Part shown: positions 1 through 6,818 of the stretch, in pieces
Layout: every line of letters starts with the position of its first letter
How positions within the stretch are numbered: the stretch's first letter is position 1
From: Parcubacteria group bacterium Athens0714_16
GTDB taxonomy: Bacteria; Patescibacteriota; Minisyncoccia; Phycocordibacterales; 21-14-all-36-13
DNA length: 34,052 bases
Assembly (NCBI GenBank): GCA_007376805.1
Contig: VMGX01000005.1
Span: 1-34,052, forward strand
Direction: 5' to 3'
Program-made: the position numbers and the translations under genes
Notes under the pieces: generated by a model
What the model saw: only the letters and a program-made list of their open reading frames with translations
Databases searched by the model: none
Told to the model about the DNA's origin: nothing

Positions 1-36
1 ATGAAATGTGCCTATATTTTTTTATCTTTTTCATAT

Positions 37-76
37 GACAGTTAGTTAAATTACTAATCTATATATTTTAACTGTC
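37..76. repeat. Inverted repeat upstream of the first gene
   Basis: The arms GACAGTTA (37-44) and TAACTGTC (69-76) are perfectly complementary around a 24-nt AT-rich centre. The repeat lies about 50 nt before the start codon at 128, so it could be an operator or an mRNA leader hairpin. No consensus -35/-10 pair could be placed with confidence. Its role is unknown. Confidence 0.35.
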
Positions 77-127
77 CTACTTCAAAGGTTAACTGGGGTA
101 ACTTTCTTTAACAATTTGGAGTTAAAA

Positions 128-499
128 ATGAGTATTAAAAAATATGTTCTTTTGGTTATTTCCGACCAGCCATTGGGCTTAGGATGCGAACTCATTGAAA
201 AAATAAGCGGTGATCCTTCAACCCAACATTTCATTTATGAAGAGCTTGAGTTGGAGCCGACCAACAAAGGAATGCGTGCGAAAAAAGAATTACCATCACA
301 CTCTAGTGATGAAGATATGATTCTTGAGGCGGAAGGTGTTGGGGCATCCAGTTCAATGGTAATAACGAGTTTTTTAGTAGATATGGTTCATTCTGTTTTT
401 GAATACAAACCACACTACAAAAAAACTGAAACCGAAAGAGGAGCTACGGTCGAAAAAATGTTAGAAACCGACGAAGAAAGAGAGCCGGGTTCTAATTGA
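128..499 (+). CDS. Hypothetical protein, 123 aa
   Basis: I do not recognise this protein. It is an acidic soluble-looking protein with no membrane segment or signal peptide; its N-terminus (SIKKYVLLVIS) looks like a buried beta strand, and the C-terminal third is rich in Glu, Lys and Thr. I chose the ATG at 128 because a GGAG lies 7 nt upstream; the frame also opens at a TTG at 116, which would include the ribosome binding site. The leader and start TTGGAGTTAAAAATGAGT is identical to that of the membrane-protein gene at 16273, suggesting common expression control or shared origin. A strong terminator follows 10 nt after the stop, so it is monocistronic. Confidence 0.65.
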   Translation: MSIKKYVLLVISDQPLGLGCELIEKISGDPSTQHFIYEELELEPTNKGMRAKKELPSHSSDEDMILEAEGVGASSSMVITSFLVDMVHSVFEYKPHYKKTETERGATVEKMLETDEEREPGSN

Positions 500-508
500 T
501 AGGATTTA

Positions 509-541
509 ATTGGTGTGATTTTTTAATCACACCAATTTTTT
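509..541 (+). terminator. Rho-independent terminator
   Basis: A 12-bp perfect stem (ATTGGTGTGATT with its complement) has a 4-nt T loop and runs into six T. It ends the transcript of the gene at 128-499. Confidence 0.85.
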
Positions 542-542
542 A

Positions 543-570
543 TTGCCAAAAATTTTTTTAGTGATAATAT
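543..570 (+). promoter_or_regulatory. Sigma70-type promoter for the structured RNA
   Basis: TTGCCA (543-548) and TAATAT (565-570) are separated by 16 nt. Transcription would start near 577, at the base of the structured segment that ends in the terminator at 748-787. Confidence 0.5.
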
Positions 571-576
571 TATCAA

Positions 577-787
577 AAAGTTCTTTTGGACAGAGTATGG
601 TTGCCTGGCTGGCGATACTCAAGAGAATAAAAAAGTTAGCGGAGCGTGAGAATAACCGAGAGACTTTGAAACTTTCTTTCTGGGGAAAGTGGAGTCGCCA
701 GTGCGATATCGGTCTTGTCGTTTACTTTTTTAATTCTGTCGTTCATTGTTTGCGGGTTTGTAGAGCAACTGCCCGCAAACATTTTTT
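577..787 (+). ncRNA. Candidate structured non-coding RNA, about 210 nt, unidentified
   Basis: A promoter-like pair precedes this segment and a strong terminator ends it, with no convincing gene between. Nested pairings visible in the sequence are 589-595 with 734-740, 593-598 with 615-620 (GAGTAT/ATACTC), 629-636 with 724-731 (AAAAAAGT/ACTTTTTT), 655-659 with 709-713 (ACCGA/TCGGT), 662-665 with 693-696, and 671-676 with 685-690 (ACTTTC/GAAAGT). Together they form a closed multi-branch fold. The length is near that of 6S RNA, but I see no diagnostic motif of 6S, RNase P, SRP or tmRNA. It is more GC-rich than the flanks. A 125-codon frame crosses it but runs through the terminator and looks like a chance frame. 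Confidence 0.5.
748..787 (+). terminator. Strong rho-independent terminator of the RNA candidate
   Basis: GTTTGCGGG (748-756) pairs perfectly with CCCGCAAAC (772-780), and an inner TTG/CAA pairing extends the helix. Six T follow at 782-787. Confidence 0.8.
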
Positions 788-825
788 CCAAAAAATAACG
801 AGCAAGGCGATTATATTTTTTGAGA

Positions 826-934
826 ATCCAGCTCCACTTTCATATTTTTGTTTTAGAATTTTTGAAATAAAAAATTTCTTCAAATTTTTTAATCTTAAAA
901 TTCTTTACAAAAAAATATAGAAGTGGGGCTGGAT
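826..934 (+). repeat. Leader element with terminal inverted repeats, copy 1
   Basis: The left end ATCCAGCTCCACTT (826-839) pairs with AAGTGGGGCTGGAT (921-934) at 13 of 14 positions around an AT-rich core. The same ends occur at 12739-12843 and 14218-14322. In all three places the element sits in the same orientation just upstream of a gene; here it is the small peptide at 961. It may be a miniature mobile element or an RNA-level leader hairpin. Confidence 0.6.
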
Positions 935-960
935 AAAAATAACCAATAACCGGAGGTACG

Positions 961-1038
961 ATGAGAAAACAATTTTTTGTTATTCAGTGGTCTTTTCCCG
1001 CAGTTCTGCATTGTGATTGTGGATGCGGAAGCGGTTAG
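961..1038 (+). CDS. Small Cys-rich peptide, 25 aa
   Basis: The short frame starts MRKQFF, has a hydrophobic centre (VIQWSFPAVL) and ends HCDCGCGSG. It has an excellent ribosome binding site (CCGGAGG, 3 nt before the ATG) and is followed 3 nt after the stop by a perfect terminator, which argues for real translation. No family is recognised. The C-terminal CxCxC could bind metal, be modified, or act as a stalling or leader peptide. No maturation enzyme gene lies beside it, so a modified-peptide (RiPP) role is only speculation. Confidence 0.5.
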   Translation: MRKQFFVIQWSFPAVLHCDCGCGSG

Positions 1039-1041
1039 TTT

Positions 1042-1076
1042 GGGGAGAGTGATTAAAAATCACTCTCCCCTTTTTT
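1042..1076 (+). terminator. Rho-independent terminator after the small peptide
   Basis: GGGGAGAGTGATT pairs with AATCACTCTCCCC around a short A-rich loop, followed by six T. Confidence 0.9.
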
Positions 1077-1099
1077 GTTTTTCAAAAACAAATGTTGAG

Positions 1100-1127
1100 T
1101 TGACACAGATTAAAATAAATATATAAT
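1100..1127 (+). promoter_or_regulatory. Consensus sigma70-type promoter
   Basis: TTGACA (1100-1105) and TATAAT (1122-1127) are exact consensus hexamers with a 16-nt spacer. It drives the gene at 1183. Confidence 0.85.
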
Positions 1128-1182
1128 GCGGAAAGAAAAGTTTAAAATTAATTAATTTTTTAAATTCAGTAAGGAGTTCTTT

Positions 1183-1536
1183 ATGCTAAGGGGTATAATA
1201 AAAAAAATATTCAAAACTAAAACTTTCTACGTAGAAACAAATCTTAAAATAATTTCACTGGTTGTTGAAAAAACATATCCTGTCTTTGCTGGAACACTTA
1301 ATGACAAAACGAGTAAGCAAATGCCATTTGTTGTGGGAAAAACAGAATATGGGCCAGTAAAAATACCGATAAGTGAAAAAACGCACAAAGCTCTGTGGAG
1401 CAAGATAAGTTTTGGACATAACAAAATCCGAACCAGTGTCCCTATTAAATTGAAGATACGAAAAACAAAAGAAGGTGGACACACGGAGTTTAAGATACTG
1501 GCTGGAAAAGTTATTTCGGAAATAAAGAAAGAATGA
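1183..1536 (+). CDS. Hypothetical basic protein, 117 aa
   Basis: I do not recognise this protein. It is Lys-rich, lacks membrane segments, and has several short beta-strand-like stretches (ISLVVEKTYPVFAG, PIKLKIRK) compatible with a small beta-barrel or nucleic-acid-binding domain, though no motif proves this. The start ATG is preceded by AAGGAG at the right distance. A perfect promoter lies about 55 nt upstream and a terminator follows 14 nt after the stop, so it is a stand-alone gene. The reverse-strand frames inside it are weaker. Confidence 0.65.
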   Translation: MLRGIIKKIFKTKTFYVETNLKIISLVVEKTYPVFAGTLNDKTSKQMPFVVGKTEYGPVKIPISEKTHKALWSKISFGHNKIRTSVPIKLKIRKTKEGGHTEFKILAGKVISEIKKE

Positions 1537-1550
1537 TTTTTTATTCTACA

Positions 1551-1586
1551 ACCTCACTCTTTATACAAAATAAGGGTGAGGTTTTT
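1551..1586 (+). terminator. Rho-independent terminator
   Basis: ACCTCACTCTTA pairs with TAAGGGTGAGGT (one G-T pair), with five T following. Confidence 0.8.
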
Positions 1587-1600
1587 ATTTGCTTAAAATA

Positions 1601-1724
1601 TAGTCCTGTGCTATAAATAATGGGTATTTTGTTGGACTAAATCCACCGCTTAATAGTGTGAAAATACTGGAATACTTTTTTAATATTCAATTATTACACT
1701 AAATATACCACGCTAAACGTGGTA
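1601..1724 (+). promoter_or_regulatory. infC leader with alternative pairings
   Basis: The 5' leader of infC contains TAGTCC (1601-1606) complementary to GGACTA (1634-1639), and GTATTTT (1624-1630) complementary to AAAATAC (1661-1667). These two helices interleave, so they form either a pseudoknot or a switch. A further hairpin, TACCACG/CGTGGTA (1706-1724), stands 21 nt before the start codon. Translational control of infC-rpmI-rplT by a leader is well known in other bacteria; this particular fold is inferred. Confidence 0.4.
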
Positions 1725-1745
1725 AAAAATACAAACTAAAATACA

Positions 1746-2267
1746 TTGACGAAAAAAATAGAAAATAGAATACGAATAAACCAACAAATCAGAGCATCTG
1801 AACTGCGTGTCGTAGGACCAGATGGAACTAATTTGGGTGTGATAAAGCTTGAAGAGGCTCTTCAAAAAGCCAAGGAATTTGGTACAGATTTAATAGAAGT
1901 TTCACCAAATGCAGTACCTCCCATTGCGAAAATAATGGACTACGGGAAATTCCAATACGAACAAAACAAAAAACAGAAAGAAACCAAATCAAAAACACAC
2001 CGAACGGAAACAAAATCAATACAAATAAAGGTTGGAACAAGCGAACACGACCTTGAGCTAAAAGCAAAAAAAGTATCGGGGTGGTTAAAGGAAAAACACA
2101 GAGTAAAAATAGACCTTTTCCTTTTTGGAAGATTGAAATATATGGAGAAAAATTTTCTTGAGAGTAGGATGGAAAGAATTCTCAAGTTAATAACAAGCGA
2201 GTTTAAAATTTCTGATGGGCCTAAAAAAAGCCCAAAGGGATTATCGATTATTGTAGAACATAAGTAA
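1746..2267 (+). CDS. infC: Translation initiation factor IF-3
   Basis: IF-3 binds the 30S subunit, blocks premature 50S joining and checks start-codon pairing. The 173-residue product has the normal two-domain length. The N-domain opens with RINQQIRASELRVV and contains DLIEVSP and PIAKIMDYGKF; a Lys-rich linker (about 75-90) leads to a C-domain beginning around IQIKVGTSEHDL. The most likely start is TTG at 1746, since no ATG precedes the conserved RINQQIR segment and no Shine-Dalgarno is present. A non-ATG start in infC recalls the AUU start through which E. coli IF-3 autoregulates. It is first in the infC-rpmI-rplT operon. Confidence 0.93.
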   Translation: MTKKIENRIRINQQIRASELRVVGPDGTNLGVIKLEEALQKAKEFGTDLIEVSPNAVPPIAKIMDYGKFQYEQNKKQKETKSKTHRTETKSIQIKVGTSEHDLELKAKKVSGWLKEKHRVKIDLFLFGRLKYMEKNFLESRMERILKLITSEFKISDGPKKSPKGLSIIVEHK

Positions 2268-2271
2268 TGGA

Positions 2272-2422
2272 AATTTAAAGTTGAAAAATCAAAGTGCAAA
2301 GTTGTGGAGTTCGCCACAAGCGAACAAAAGATTAGTTGCAAATTTTCTTTGAGAAAATTTGTTCAATGATTTTAACATTTTGCATTGTCATTTTTCATTT
2401 TGAGATTTGCATTTTTTAATTT
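2272..2422 (+). repeat. 150-bp dispersed intergenic element, copy A
   Basis: Most of the infC-rpmI spacer matches, as reverse complement, the rpsS-rplV spacer at 15581-15730. Shared landmarks are AAAATCAAAGTG, GTTGTGGAGTTCGCC, a GTTCGC/GCGAAC hairpin, an AAATTTTC/GAAAATTT hairpin and TTTTGAGATTTGCATTTTT. The two ends are themselves imperfect inverted repeats. Both copies have the same orientation relative to transcription. Confidence 0.75.
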
Positions 2423-2428
2423 ATTATC

Positions 2429-2614
2429 ATGAAAACAAACAAATCATTTACAAAAAGAATGAAGGTGACAAAGAACGGTAAAATCGTTGTTAGAAAACCG
2501 GGTCTTAACCATTTCAACGCAAAAGCAAGTAGAAGTAGCAAAATGGATAAAAAAAGAAGTTCCCTTTTTGTTATGACAAACAAATCAAGGGCTAGATTTT
2601 TACCAAATTCGTAA
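2429..2614 (+). CDS. rpmI: Ribosomal protein L35
   Basis: This is a 61-residue, very basic 50S protein, close to the usual 64. It shows the L35 pattern of an N-terminal TNKSFTKRMK, a GKI strand and the RSSKMDKKRSS turn. The expected infC-rpmI-rplT order confirms the call. No Shine-Dalgarno is visible before the ATG. Its 3' flank carries a TTCAAAACC/GGTTTTGAA hairpin (2616-2643). Confidence 0.9.
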   Translation: MKTNKSFTKRMKVTKNGKIVVRKPGLNHFNAKASRSSKMDKKRSSLFVMTNKSRARFLPNS

Positions 2615-2615
2615 A

Positions 2616-2643
2616 TTCAAAACCGATATAATGAGGTTTTGAA
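2616..2643 (+). repeat. Hairpin between rpmI and rplT
   Basis: TTCAAAACC (2616-2624) pairs with GGTTTTGAA (2635-2643). No T tract follows directly. It resembles the terminator stem after rplL at 27077-27103. It may stabilise the 3' end of an rpmI message or set its ratio to rplT. Confidence 0.45.
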
Positions 2644-2700
2644 TCCATAATTATTTTATTTAACTAAAAAAATTATAAGAAAACATTTTAAATTTTAATC

Positions 2701-3048
2701 ATGACTAGAGTAAAAAGAGGAACAATTTCATTAAAGAGAAGAAAAAATGTCTTAAAAATGACAAAGGGTTATCGTTTTGGCAGAAGCACCAAAGAAAGAC
2801 AGGCGCGTGAAGCAATAGCTCACGCAGGAGTTCATGCTTTTAATGACAGAAGAAATAAAAAAGGTAATTTTAGAAGAGATTGGACAAACACAATAAATTA
2901 CGCCGTTAGAGAATTAGAATTAACATACAGCAAATTTATAAAACTTTTGAAAGATAAAAAAATTGAATTGGATAGAAAGGTTCTTGCTCAAATTGCGATA
3001 GAAAACCCTGAATCATTCAATAGAATAGTCGAGCAAACAAAAAAATAA
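2701..3048 (+). CDS. rplT: Ribosomal protein L20
   Basis: L20 is a 50S assembly protein and, in several bacteria, a repressor of its own operon. The 115-residue product has the normal length and the standard start MTRVKRG, followed by the KGYRFGRS and RRNKKGNFRRDW segments and the NRIVEQ region. It follows rpmI with an 86-nt gap. A GC-rich terminator closes the operon right after the stop. Confidence 0.95.
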   Translation: MTRVKRGTISLKRRKNVLKMTKGYRFGRSTKERQAREAIAHAGVHAFNDRRNKKGNFRRDWTNTINYAVRELELTYSKFIKLLKDKKIELDRKVLAQIAIENPESFNRIVEQTKK

Positions 3049-3049
3049 C

Positions 3050-3074
3050 AAAAACCCCCGCAAGGGGGTTTTTA
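3050..3074 (+). terminator. Terminator after rplT, bidirectional in form
   Basis: AAACCCCC-GCAA-GGGGGTTTTT is a compact stem with a T tract on the + strand and a weaker one on the - strand. It separates rplT from the convergent nuclease gene. Confidence 0.85.
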
Positions 3075-3087
3075 AAAACAAAAAATA

Positions 3088-4473
3088 TTATAAATCGAAG
3101 CTCTCCCCCTCCTTTGGATAAATAGCATCTAAATCAAGGTTGTCTCTAACTTTCTGAACAAAAAATAATCCCGCTTTTAACTCCCCCATCACAACAAAAA
3201 CCTTTTTTACTTTTTCTCCGGCTTGTTCAACAAATTCAAGTAAATGATCTGAATCTTTGTGACTTGAATAACTAAAAATACTTTCTACATCAGCTCTTAC
3301 TTCTATATCATTATCAAAAATATTAACATTTCTTGAGCCGTCTAATATTTGCCTTCCGAGTGTTCCGGCAACTTGAAATCCTGTAAACAATACTGTTGTG
3401 CTTTTATCTGAAAGATATTCTATTTCGTGCGACATAACTCTTCCGCCCATAGACATACCGGAACCAGCTAATATTATTTTGGGGTTAGGTGTATTTTTTA
3501 TATTTTCGGACTCTTCTCTTCTTTTTGTAAGTTTCAATTTAGGAAAATTAAAAATGTCGTCACCCGAATTAATTGTTTCTTTAGATTCTTTATTAAAATA
3601 ATGCGAATACTTTTTATAAACTTCGGTCGCTTTTATTGCTAATGGCGAATCAAGAAAAACTGGTATTGATTCAACTTCTTTGTTTTCTATTAAAGAATTT
3701 AATTCGGAAAGAATTATTTGTGTTTTCTCAACAGAAAAAGTTGGTATAAGTAGCGTTCCTTTTTTTTGAATTACTTTTTTAATTATTCCTTTTAATTTTT
3801 CTCTTCTCGTTTCTTTTCCTTCGTGGTTTCTGTCGCCATAAACACTTTCCATAACTATGTAATCCACACCTTTCACGGATTCAGTGTCTCTAATTATTGG
3901 TGATGGAGAATTTCCAAGGTCGCCCGTAAACGCAACGCTTTTGCCATCACATTTAATTTCAACAATAGAAGATCCAAGTATGTGCCCAGCGTCTTTAAGT
4001 AAAACAGAGAAGCCCTCATTAAACTTTGTTTCAACTCCATAATCAATGGTTTCCCACATAGAGATTGTTTTATCCACGTCCTTTGAAGAATAGAGAAAAT
4101 CTTTTTCATTTGAATTATATGACATTATTTTAAGAGCGTCTTCAAAAATTAAATATGAAAGATCTTTTGTTGCTGGGTTTGAATAAATTTTACCCTTAAA
4201 TCCATCTTTTATTAATTTCGGTATTCTACCGATGTGATCAAGATGTGAATGTGTAACAAAGAGAAAATCTATTTCTTCTGGGTTATATTTAAATGGTTGA
4301 TTATTTAATTTTTCTCTTTCTTTCCCACCCTGAACCAATCCACAATCAATCATTATTTTAAAATTTTTCTTTGTATCTAATTCTCCGGTCTTTTCCAAGA
4401 TAAAATTTGCCCCAGTGACCATCCCTACTCCGCCGTAAAAAATTAGCTTCAATTTTTTGTCTGTGTTTTCCAT
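3088..4473 (-). CDS. Metallo-beta-lactamase/beta-CASP RNA-processing nuclease
   Basis: This 461-residue protein belongs to the beta-CASP branch of the metallo-beta-lactamase fold, which holds RNA endo- and exonucleases (CPSF-73-like). The zinc motif THSHLDHIG gives H75, H77, D79 and H80. Further ligands are in GHILGSS and GDLG, and the beta-CASP part shows LDSPLA, AGSGMSMGGRV and, near the end, SYSSHKDSDHL. I chose the ATG at 4473; the upstream TTG at 4491 would begin inside an inverted repeat. Its leader shares the arm sequence next to the start codon with rplB. It probably acts in RNA decay or maturation; the exact substrate cannot be read. Confidence 0.85.
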   Translation of the reverse strand: MENTDKKLKLIFYGGVGMVTGANFILEKTGELDTKKNFKIMIDCGLVQGGKEREKLNNQPFKYNPEEIDFLFVTHSHLDHIGRIPKLIKDGFKGKIYSNPATKDLSYLIFEDALKIMSYNSNEKDFLYSSKDVDKTISMWETIDYGVETKFNEGFSVLLKDAGHILGSSIVEIKCDGKSVAFTGDLGNSPSPIIRDTESVKGVDYIVMESVYGDRNHEGKETRREKLKGIIKKVIQKKGTLLIPTFSVEKTQIILSELNSLIENKEVESIPVFLDSPLAIKATEVYKKYSHYFNKESKETINSGDDIFNFPKLKLTKRREESENIKNTPNPKIILAGSGMSMGGRVMSHEIEYLSDKSTTVLFTGFQVAGTLGRQILDGSRNVNIFDNDIEVRADVESIFSYSSHKDSDHLLEFVEQAGEKVKKVFVVMGELKAGLFFVQKVRDNLDLDAIYPKEGESFDL

Positions 4474-4611
4474 CCTGTAGTGAAATTTCAAATTGTTTTT
4501 TATTAATTTTTTTAAAACAATCCAAAACTCTATTATTAACTTAATTATATATTATTTTAAAATCTAGTCCCGAGAAAAACAAATTAATAATTTGAAATTC
4601 TACTACGGGAT
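4472..4611 (-). repeat. Leader element with terminal inverted repeats (ATCCxGTAGT type), copy 1
   Basis: ATCCTGTAGTGAAATTTCAA (from 4472) is complementary to the segment at 4589-4611 at 20 of 23 positions. The proximal arm abuts the start codon of the nuclease gene. The same ends, with the same three arm mismatches, occur upstream of rplB (17786-17918), so the two are related elements. Confidence 0.6.
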
Positions 4612-4622
4612 CCATATCTTTA

Positions 4623-5027
4623 TTATACACCAGGTTCTTTATTATTAGTTTCAATTTTTATTTTGTTTGATAATAAAGAAATTAAAAAAGCTCCAGCCAG
4701 AGCAATAAGGATATCAGTTAAAGTATCAATAAAATAGTTACCACCAAAAAGATTTGCGTCTATTAAAAATTCCATAATTTCCCACAATATAGAAATCGTT
4801 ATCGTTACAAAAAGTATTGTTGAAGCTATACTTATTTTTTCTTTCAATCCAAAATTCTTGTATAAATAAAGAACAAGAAGTGCTACAGATACCCCGCCGG
4901 TAAAATGCATAAACAAATCAAACCACCAAAATCTCCAGTACCAAAAATATAGGCCTGCATAAAAATTTAAAAAGGCCAGCGAAAGGGCTAAAAGAAATAG
5001 GATTAACAAAAAAAGTTTATTTTTCAT
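4623..5027 (-). CDS. Small integral membrane protein, 134 aa, unknown function
   Basis: The product has four likely membrane segments, at roughly residues 4-24, 42-56, 66-86 and 100-121. Polar residues lie inside or next to the helices (DLFMHFTGG, LWEIMEFLID, DTLTDI), a pattern reminiscent of the DUF2238/YjdF or VanZ-like membrane families, but I cannot assign one. I chose the ATG at 5027 because the longer frame opens at a TTG at 5069 inside the terminator of the RNA candidate upstream. No Shine-Dalgarno is visible. Confidence 0.6.
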   Translation of the reverse strand: MKNKLFLLILFLLALSLAFLNFYAGLYFWYWRFWWFDLFMHFTGGVSVALLVLYLYKNFGLKEKISIASTILFVTITISILWEIMEFLIDANLFGGNYFIDTLTDILIALAGAFLISLLSNKIKIETNNKEPGV

Positions 5028-5067
5028 ATCAAAATTATTTAACAATATTTTTTCGACAAAATATAAC

Positions 5068-5222
5068 AAAAATATCTGCTCTCGCAGATATTCTCGTTAG
5101 GGTCGTCTGTGAATGAGCCCGCCGTTGATGACAGGTGGGTGCTCGCAGAAACAAGTCCAAGGACTTGTCCGATGTAAAGCTCCCAAATAACTCATTGTGG
5201 ACTTTTTCAACAAACAACCCTA
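5068..5222 (-). ncRNA. Candidate 6S-like structured RNA
   Basis: This is a GC-richer island in AT-rich flanks. A 13-bp closing stem pairs 5210-5222 with 5098-5110 (two G-T pairs), a second stem pairs 5191-5196 with 5112-5117 (AATGAG/CTCATT), and an apical hairpin sits at 5151-5168 (ACAAGTCC/GGACTTGT). The result is a rod with a large internal bubble, as in 6S RNA. The segment CACCCACCTG...GGCGGG also recalls 6S 3' halves. A promoter (5227-5254) and a terminator (5071-5092) frame it exactly. That it is an RNA gene is fairly well supported; the 6S identity is less certain. Confidence 0.55.
5071..5092 (-). terminator. Terminator of the 6S-like RNA
   Basis: On the minus strand AATATCTGC-GAGA-GCAGATATT is a perfect 9-bp stem continuing into TTT. 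Confidence 0.75.
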
Positions 5223-5226
5223 CTAT

Positions 5227-5254
5227 ATTTTAGAATAGAAATAACAAATCACAA
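5227..5254 (-). promoter_or_regulatory. Promoter of the 6S-like RNA
   Basis: On the minus strand TTGTGA (5249-5254) and TAAAAT (5227-5232) are 16 nt apart. The start would fall near 5220, the first bases of the closing stem. Confidence 0.45.
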
Positions 5255-5374
5255 GCACCAAAACACAAACAAACACAGAAATGCAAAAACAACAAACACA
5301 AAAAACGAAAACACCAAGTTCTTAGGCATTTATTAATTTAATCGAAAATTAGAAATTGAAAATTGAAAATTTTT
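5255..5374. other. Gene-free A/C-rich spacer
   Basis: Low-complexity sequence built from CAAACA-like words. I see no coding frame, hairpin or promoter in it. It lies between the RNA candidate and the 3' flank of ndk. Confidence 0.5.
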
Positions 5375-5408
5375 GATTTAGTGATTTTATGATTTGGTGA
5401 TTTTATGA
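5375..5408. repeat. TTTAGTGAT-type short repeats, copy 1
   Basis: Imperfect tandem copies of the octamer ATCACTAA (complement TTAGTGAT) directly follow ndk. The same words occur at 12395, 16145, 17944 and 27554. Confidence 0.6.
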
Positions 5409-5411
5409 ATT

Positions 5412-5999
5412 TTAATTATCCACCCCAAATCTTTTATAATCAAAAATTGGTGGATTCTTACCAAACCAATGTTCTATTTCATGTTTTGCCTCTTCTGGTG
5501 TTTCCGATGCATGCATTAAATTCATTACCGCTCTTTTTTCTTTATTAGCAAGAACCGGAGAATCAATTGAAAAATCTCCTCTTACTGTCCCCATATCTGC
5601 TAAATACGGCATCGTAACTCCTGCGATTTTTCTAACAGTATCAACTGCATGAATTCCTTGAACAACCATTCTTATTAATGGTGCAGATGTCATATAATCA
5701 ATAAGCCAACTTCTTACCATTTGCCCTATCTCAAACTCATCTTCTGTTTTATATTCTTCTTTCGCTGAATAGCCATATTTTTCATATGTTGTTTTTGTTT
5801 TTGTTCCTAAACGTGTTATATACTCTTTGTTTTTTGGATAATGATTATCCATTTCGTCGTGTGTTGGTTGAAACATTTCAAGAGCAACTATTTTTAAGTC
5901 CCTTTGTTCTAATCTTTTTATAATCTCCCCTATCAAACCTTTCTTAACTCCATCTGGTTTAACCATAACAAATGTTCTTTCTTCTTTTGGATTTATCAT
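5412..5999 (-). CDS. ndk: Nucleoside diphosphate kinase with internal insertion
   Basis: NDK transfers a gamma-phosphate between nucleotides through a phosphohistidine. The catalytic His is H163 in NLMHASE, and K14 lies in the TFVMVKPDG nucleotide-binding strand; GTVRGDFS also matches the family. At 195 residues it is some 50 longer than the usual 140, because of a charged insertion at about 55-100 (GTKTKTTYEKYGYS and on) between the first helices and the ALIRMV-like strand. It follows map on the same strand after a 29-nt gap and probably belongs to the adk-map-ndk tail of the ribosomal operon. Confidence 0.93.
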   Translation of the reverse strand: MINPKEERTFVMVKPDGVKKGLIGEIIKRLEQRDLKIVALEMFQPTHDEMDNHYPKNKEYITRLGTKTKTTYEKYGYSAKEEYKTEDEFEIGQMVRSWLIDYMTSAPLIRMVVQGIHAVDTVRKIAGVTMPYLADMGTVRGDFSIDSPVLANKEKRAVMNLMHASETPEEAKHEIEHWFGKNPPIFDYKRFGVDN

Positions 6000-6028
6000 A
6001 AAAATTTTTTTAATAAATAATAATTAAA

Positions 6029-6811
6029 TTAATATACTAGATTTTTATCTTTCGTCAAAATTTCACAACCATTTTTTGTTACAACTATTGTATGTTCAAA
6101 GTGTGCACTTCTTTTGCCATCTTTTGTTTTGTATGTAAAACCATCTTCACCAGAAATTATTTTTCCGATACCCTCTCCTATCATTGGTTCTATTGCTATG
6201 ACCATTCCTTCTTCTAATTTTTCTCCGTCGCCCTTGAAACCAAAATTTGGAATAAACGGTTCTTCGTGTAATTCATAACCTACACCATGCCCAACAAGTT
6301 CTCTAAAAACAGAAAATCCATTTTCTTTTGCAACTTTTTCAACAGCAAAACCAATATTTCCTACATGATTACCAGCCTTAACTTCTTTTATACCGCTTAA
6401 TAGAGCCGTTTTTGTTGTTTCTATAAGTTTTTTTGCTTTGTCATTAATTTTACCAACACCAACAGTGTATGCCATGTCCGTAATTAAATTTTCATATTTC
6501 ATACCTATATCCAAAGAAACAATGTCTCCATTTTTTATTATTCTTTTTTCTGATGGAACACAGTGAACGATTTCATCATCTATTGAAACACAGAGTGATG
6601 CGGGATAAGGTTTTGATTTTTTATCCGGCCTATAATTAAGAAACGCCGGTTCACCGTTTTGTTGTTTTATTAATTTATAAGCAAGTTTGTCCAATTCAAT
6701 TGTTGAAACCCCGACCTTAACATTTTTAATTAGCTCCGACATAACAAAAGCGAGGCGCTTTCCGCCTTCTTTTAAGATTTTTATCTCATTTTCTTTTTTT
6801 ATGGAAATCAC
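6029..6811 (-). CDS. map: Methionine aminopeptidase, type I
   Basis: This enzyme removes the initiator Met from nascent proteins and is a dinuclear metalloenzyme. All five ligands are present: D101 (SLDIG), D112 (TDMAYT), H175 (GHGVG), E208 (AIEPM) and E239 (FEHTI), with the substrate His in IVHCVP. At 260 residues it has the bare type I length with no N-terminal extension. It follows adk by 7 nt, and the secY-adk-map order is the classical one. Confidence 0.95.
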   Translation of the reverse strand: MISIKKENEIKILKEGGKRLAFVMSELIKNVKVGVSTIELDKLAYKLIKQQNGEPAFLNYRPDKKSKPYPASLCVSIDDEIVHCVPSEKRIIKNGDIVSLDIGMKYENLITDMAYTVGVGKINDKAKKLIETTKTALLSGIKEVKAGNHVGNIGFAVEKVAKENGFSVFRELVGHGVGYELHEEPFIPNFGFKGDGEKLEEGMVIAIEPMIGEGIGKIISGEDGFTYKTKDGKRSAHFEHTIVVTKNGCEILTKDKNLVY

Positions 6812-6818
6812 AAGTTTT

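Noticed and set aside
543-920. 125-codon frame on the + strand
   Set aside because: It runs through the stems and terminator of the RNA candidate and into an inverted-repeat element, has no ribosome binding site and no protein-like conservation pattern.
5035-5217. 60-codon frame on the minus strand
   Set aside because: It coincides with the 6S-like RNA candidate, including its terminator; base composition reflects the RNA, not coding.
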